From contig JAQBXN010000017.1 in assembly GCA_027625095.1 (NCBI GenBank), positions 1 through 64,000 of the forward strand: a DNA stretch of 64,000 nucleotides, read 5' to 3'. The notes under the pieces were generated by a model. The model ran no database searches. It was not told the DNA's origin and saw only the letters and a program-made list of their open reading frames with translations. Below, in pieces: positions 63,478 through 64,000 of the stretch. The position numbers and the translations under genes are program-made. Origin of the DNA: Planctomycetota bacterium (GTDB taxonomy: Bacteria; Planctomycetota; PUPC01; JACPCR01). Position 1 is the stretch's first letter. Each line of letters starts with the position of its first letter.

Positions 63478-63525
63478 TTGCAAGTGTAATTAATTACACT
63501 ATATATCTGGTGTAATTAATTACAC
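63478..63525 (+). promoter_or_regulatory. Promoter with two 16-bp perfect palindromic operators
   Basis: TTGCAA (63478-63483, possible -35) is followed at once by GTGTAATTAATTACAC (63484-63499), then TATATATC (63500-63507, possible -10), then a second identical GTGTAATTAATTACAC (63510-63525). Centre spacing is 26 bp. The first palindrome fills the -35/-10 spacer and the second covers the expected transcription start, so binding would block RNA polymerase. The gene starts at 63538 and encodes a LexA-type winged helix, which suggests autorepression. Confidence 0.75.
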
Positions 63526-63537
63526 CTAAAGAACGTC

Positions 63538-64000
63538 ATGAGCGAAGAAAATCTTACTGACCGCCAACTGGAGATATTGACCTTTCTGGCGGAATTTATC
63601 GATGACAAAGAGTATCCCCCAACGCTGAAAGAGATCGGTGACAATTTTGGGATCAAACACCCAAACGGCGTTCGAAATCATCTCCTGGCATTGGAAAAGA
63701 AGGGTTTCATTGAAAAGGGCGCGGAACGTTCCAGAGCCATTCGAATCAAAAAAAGGCCCAAAGCCCTCTCCAGGGCTATTGCCCAGGTCAAAGAGAGGGT
63801 CAATAAAAAGCGTGGCATCTATTACTCTCTCGAAGTGTATCTTGCCTGGTGCACCCGCAAAGGGAGACGACATCTTGAGGGAGCCGCGCGGGAAGATGTC
63901 AAGAATCGATTAGAACAGACCATCGTAGACCATGACTGGGAACTGGTGCGACTCGATATCCAGCCCACGCACGTATTGATGACACTTCGCATCACTCCAG
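63538..64000 (+). CDS. LexA DNA-binding domain fused to degenerate Y1/TnpA-like domain (partial)
   Basis: The frame is open from ATG 63538 to the window edge (154 residues, incomplete). Residues 1-70 are a LexA-type winged helix: LTDRQLEILTFL, PPTLKEIGDNFGIKHPNGVR, HLLALEKKGFIE, ERSRAIRI. Instead of the LexA cleavage site and S24 peptidase, residues 93-154 read YYSLEVYLAWCTRKGRRHL...WELVRLDIQPTHVLMTLRITP. This matches the start of an IS200 TnpA: beta-strand with W-x-T-R-x-x-R, helix, then the strand carrying HUH. The HUH site here is H145-V-L147, so the second histidine is missing. A tyrosine region would lie beyond the window. It looks like a repressor with a domesticated single-strand-DNA-binding fold. 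An unrelated second domain cannot be excluded until the full gene is seen. Confidence 0.72.
   Translation, partial: MSEENLTDRQLEILTFLAEFIDDKEYPPTLKEIGDNFGIKHPNGVRNHLLALEKKGFIEKGAERSRAIRIKKRPKALSRAIAQVKERVNKKRGIYYSLEVYLAWCTRKGRRHLEGAAREDVKNRLEQTIVDHDWELVRLDIQPTHVLMTLRITP

Noticed and set aside
63255-63489. Short frames in the gap before the LexA-like gene
   Set aside because: They run into the operator palindromes and have Arg/Ser-rich, non-protein-like composition.
63538-64000. Ordinary SOS repressor LexA
   Set aside because: The region after the winged helix has no Ala-Gly cleavage site or Ser/Lys peptidase pattern and instead resembles a Y1 transposase N-terminus.

Overview
The window looks like a chromosomal segment of a heterotroph from the Planctomycetes-Verrucomicrobia-Lentisphaerae (PVC) superphylum or a close neighbour. 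The main evidence is the gene families: a DUF1549/DUF1553 (PSD1-type) protein paired with a DUF1501 protein, a giant secreted PA14/multi-CxxCH protein, a DUF4838 protein, a MoxR-DUF58-VWA-DUF4175 locus and several secreted proteins of unknown family. The species cannot be fixed from the sequence. No rRNA, CRISPR array or phage block was seen.

Layout. 1-2.5 kb: an IS200-type (Y1/HUH) transposase between oppositely oriented arrays of two-hairpin repeats, abutting a DUF4384 gene that has lost its 5' end. 2.5-7.5 kb: a minus-strand oadG-oadB-oadA operon (sodium-pumping decarboxylase), divergent from ATP sulfurylase (sat). 7.6-12.3 kb: a DUF5678-like/retropepsin-like pair, small unknowns, a frameshifted DUF4838 gene and a phytanoyl-CoA-type dioxygenase. 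12.6-18.5 kb: threonine synthase coupled to a gamma-family PLP enzyme, an (alpha/alpha)6-type protein, and serA. 19.1-36 kb: secreted proteins followed by the moxR locus, whose gene junctions carry 7-bp tandem repeats. 36-47 kb: slyD, ferritin, the giant PA14/cytochrome protein and a sugar or sugar-acid catabolism group (Gfo/Idh, TIM-barrel isomerase, SelA/DgaE-like lyase). 47.4-56.5 kb: PPi-type phosphofructokinase, a secreted gluzincin-like protein, a DNA methyltransferase coupled to an unknown gene, FKBP-mutY, MFS-LarA, and tRNA-Ser(GCU) with its own promoter and terminator. 56.5-64 kb: an ankyrin protein, the DUF1501/PSD1 pair, a methyltransferase and, at the right edge, the start of a LexA-DNA-binding-domain protein.

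Most notable: the gene running off the right edge (63538 onward) joins a LexA winged helix to a domain that looks like an IS200 TnpA (Y1/HUH) domain with its second HUH histidine missing. Two identical 16-bp perfect palindromes bracket its predicted -10 box, so it looks like an autoregulated repressor built from a tamed transposase. The window also holds several intergenic islands of palindromes bounded by terminal inverted repeats; some share end sequences and resemble non-autonomous mobile elements. A separate class of heptanucleotide tandem repeats sits at gene junctions.
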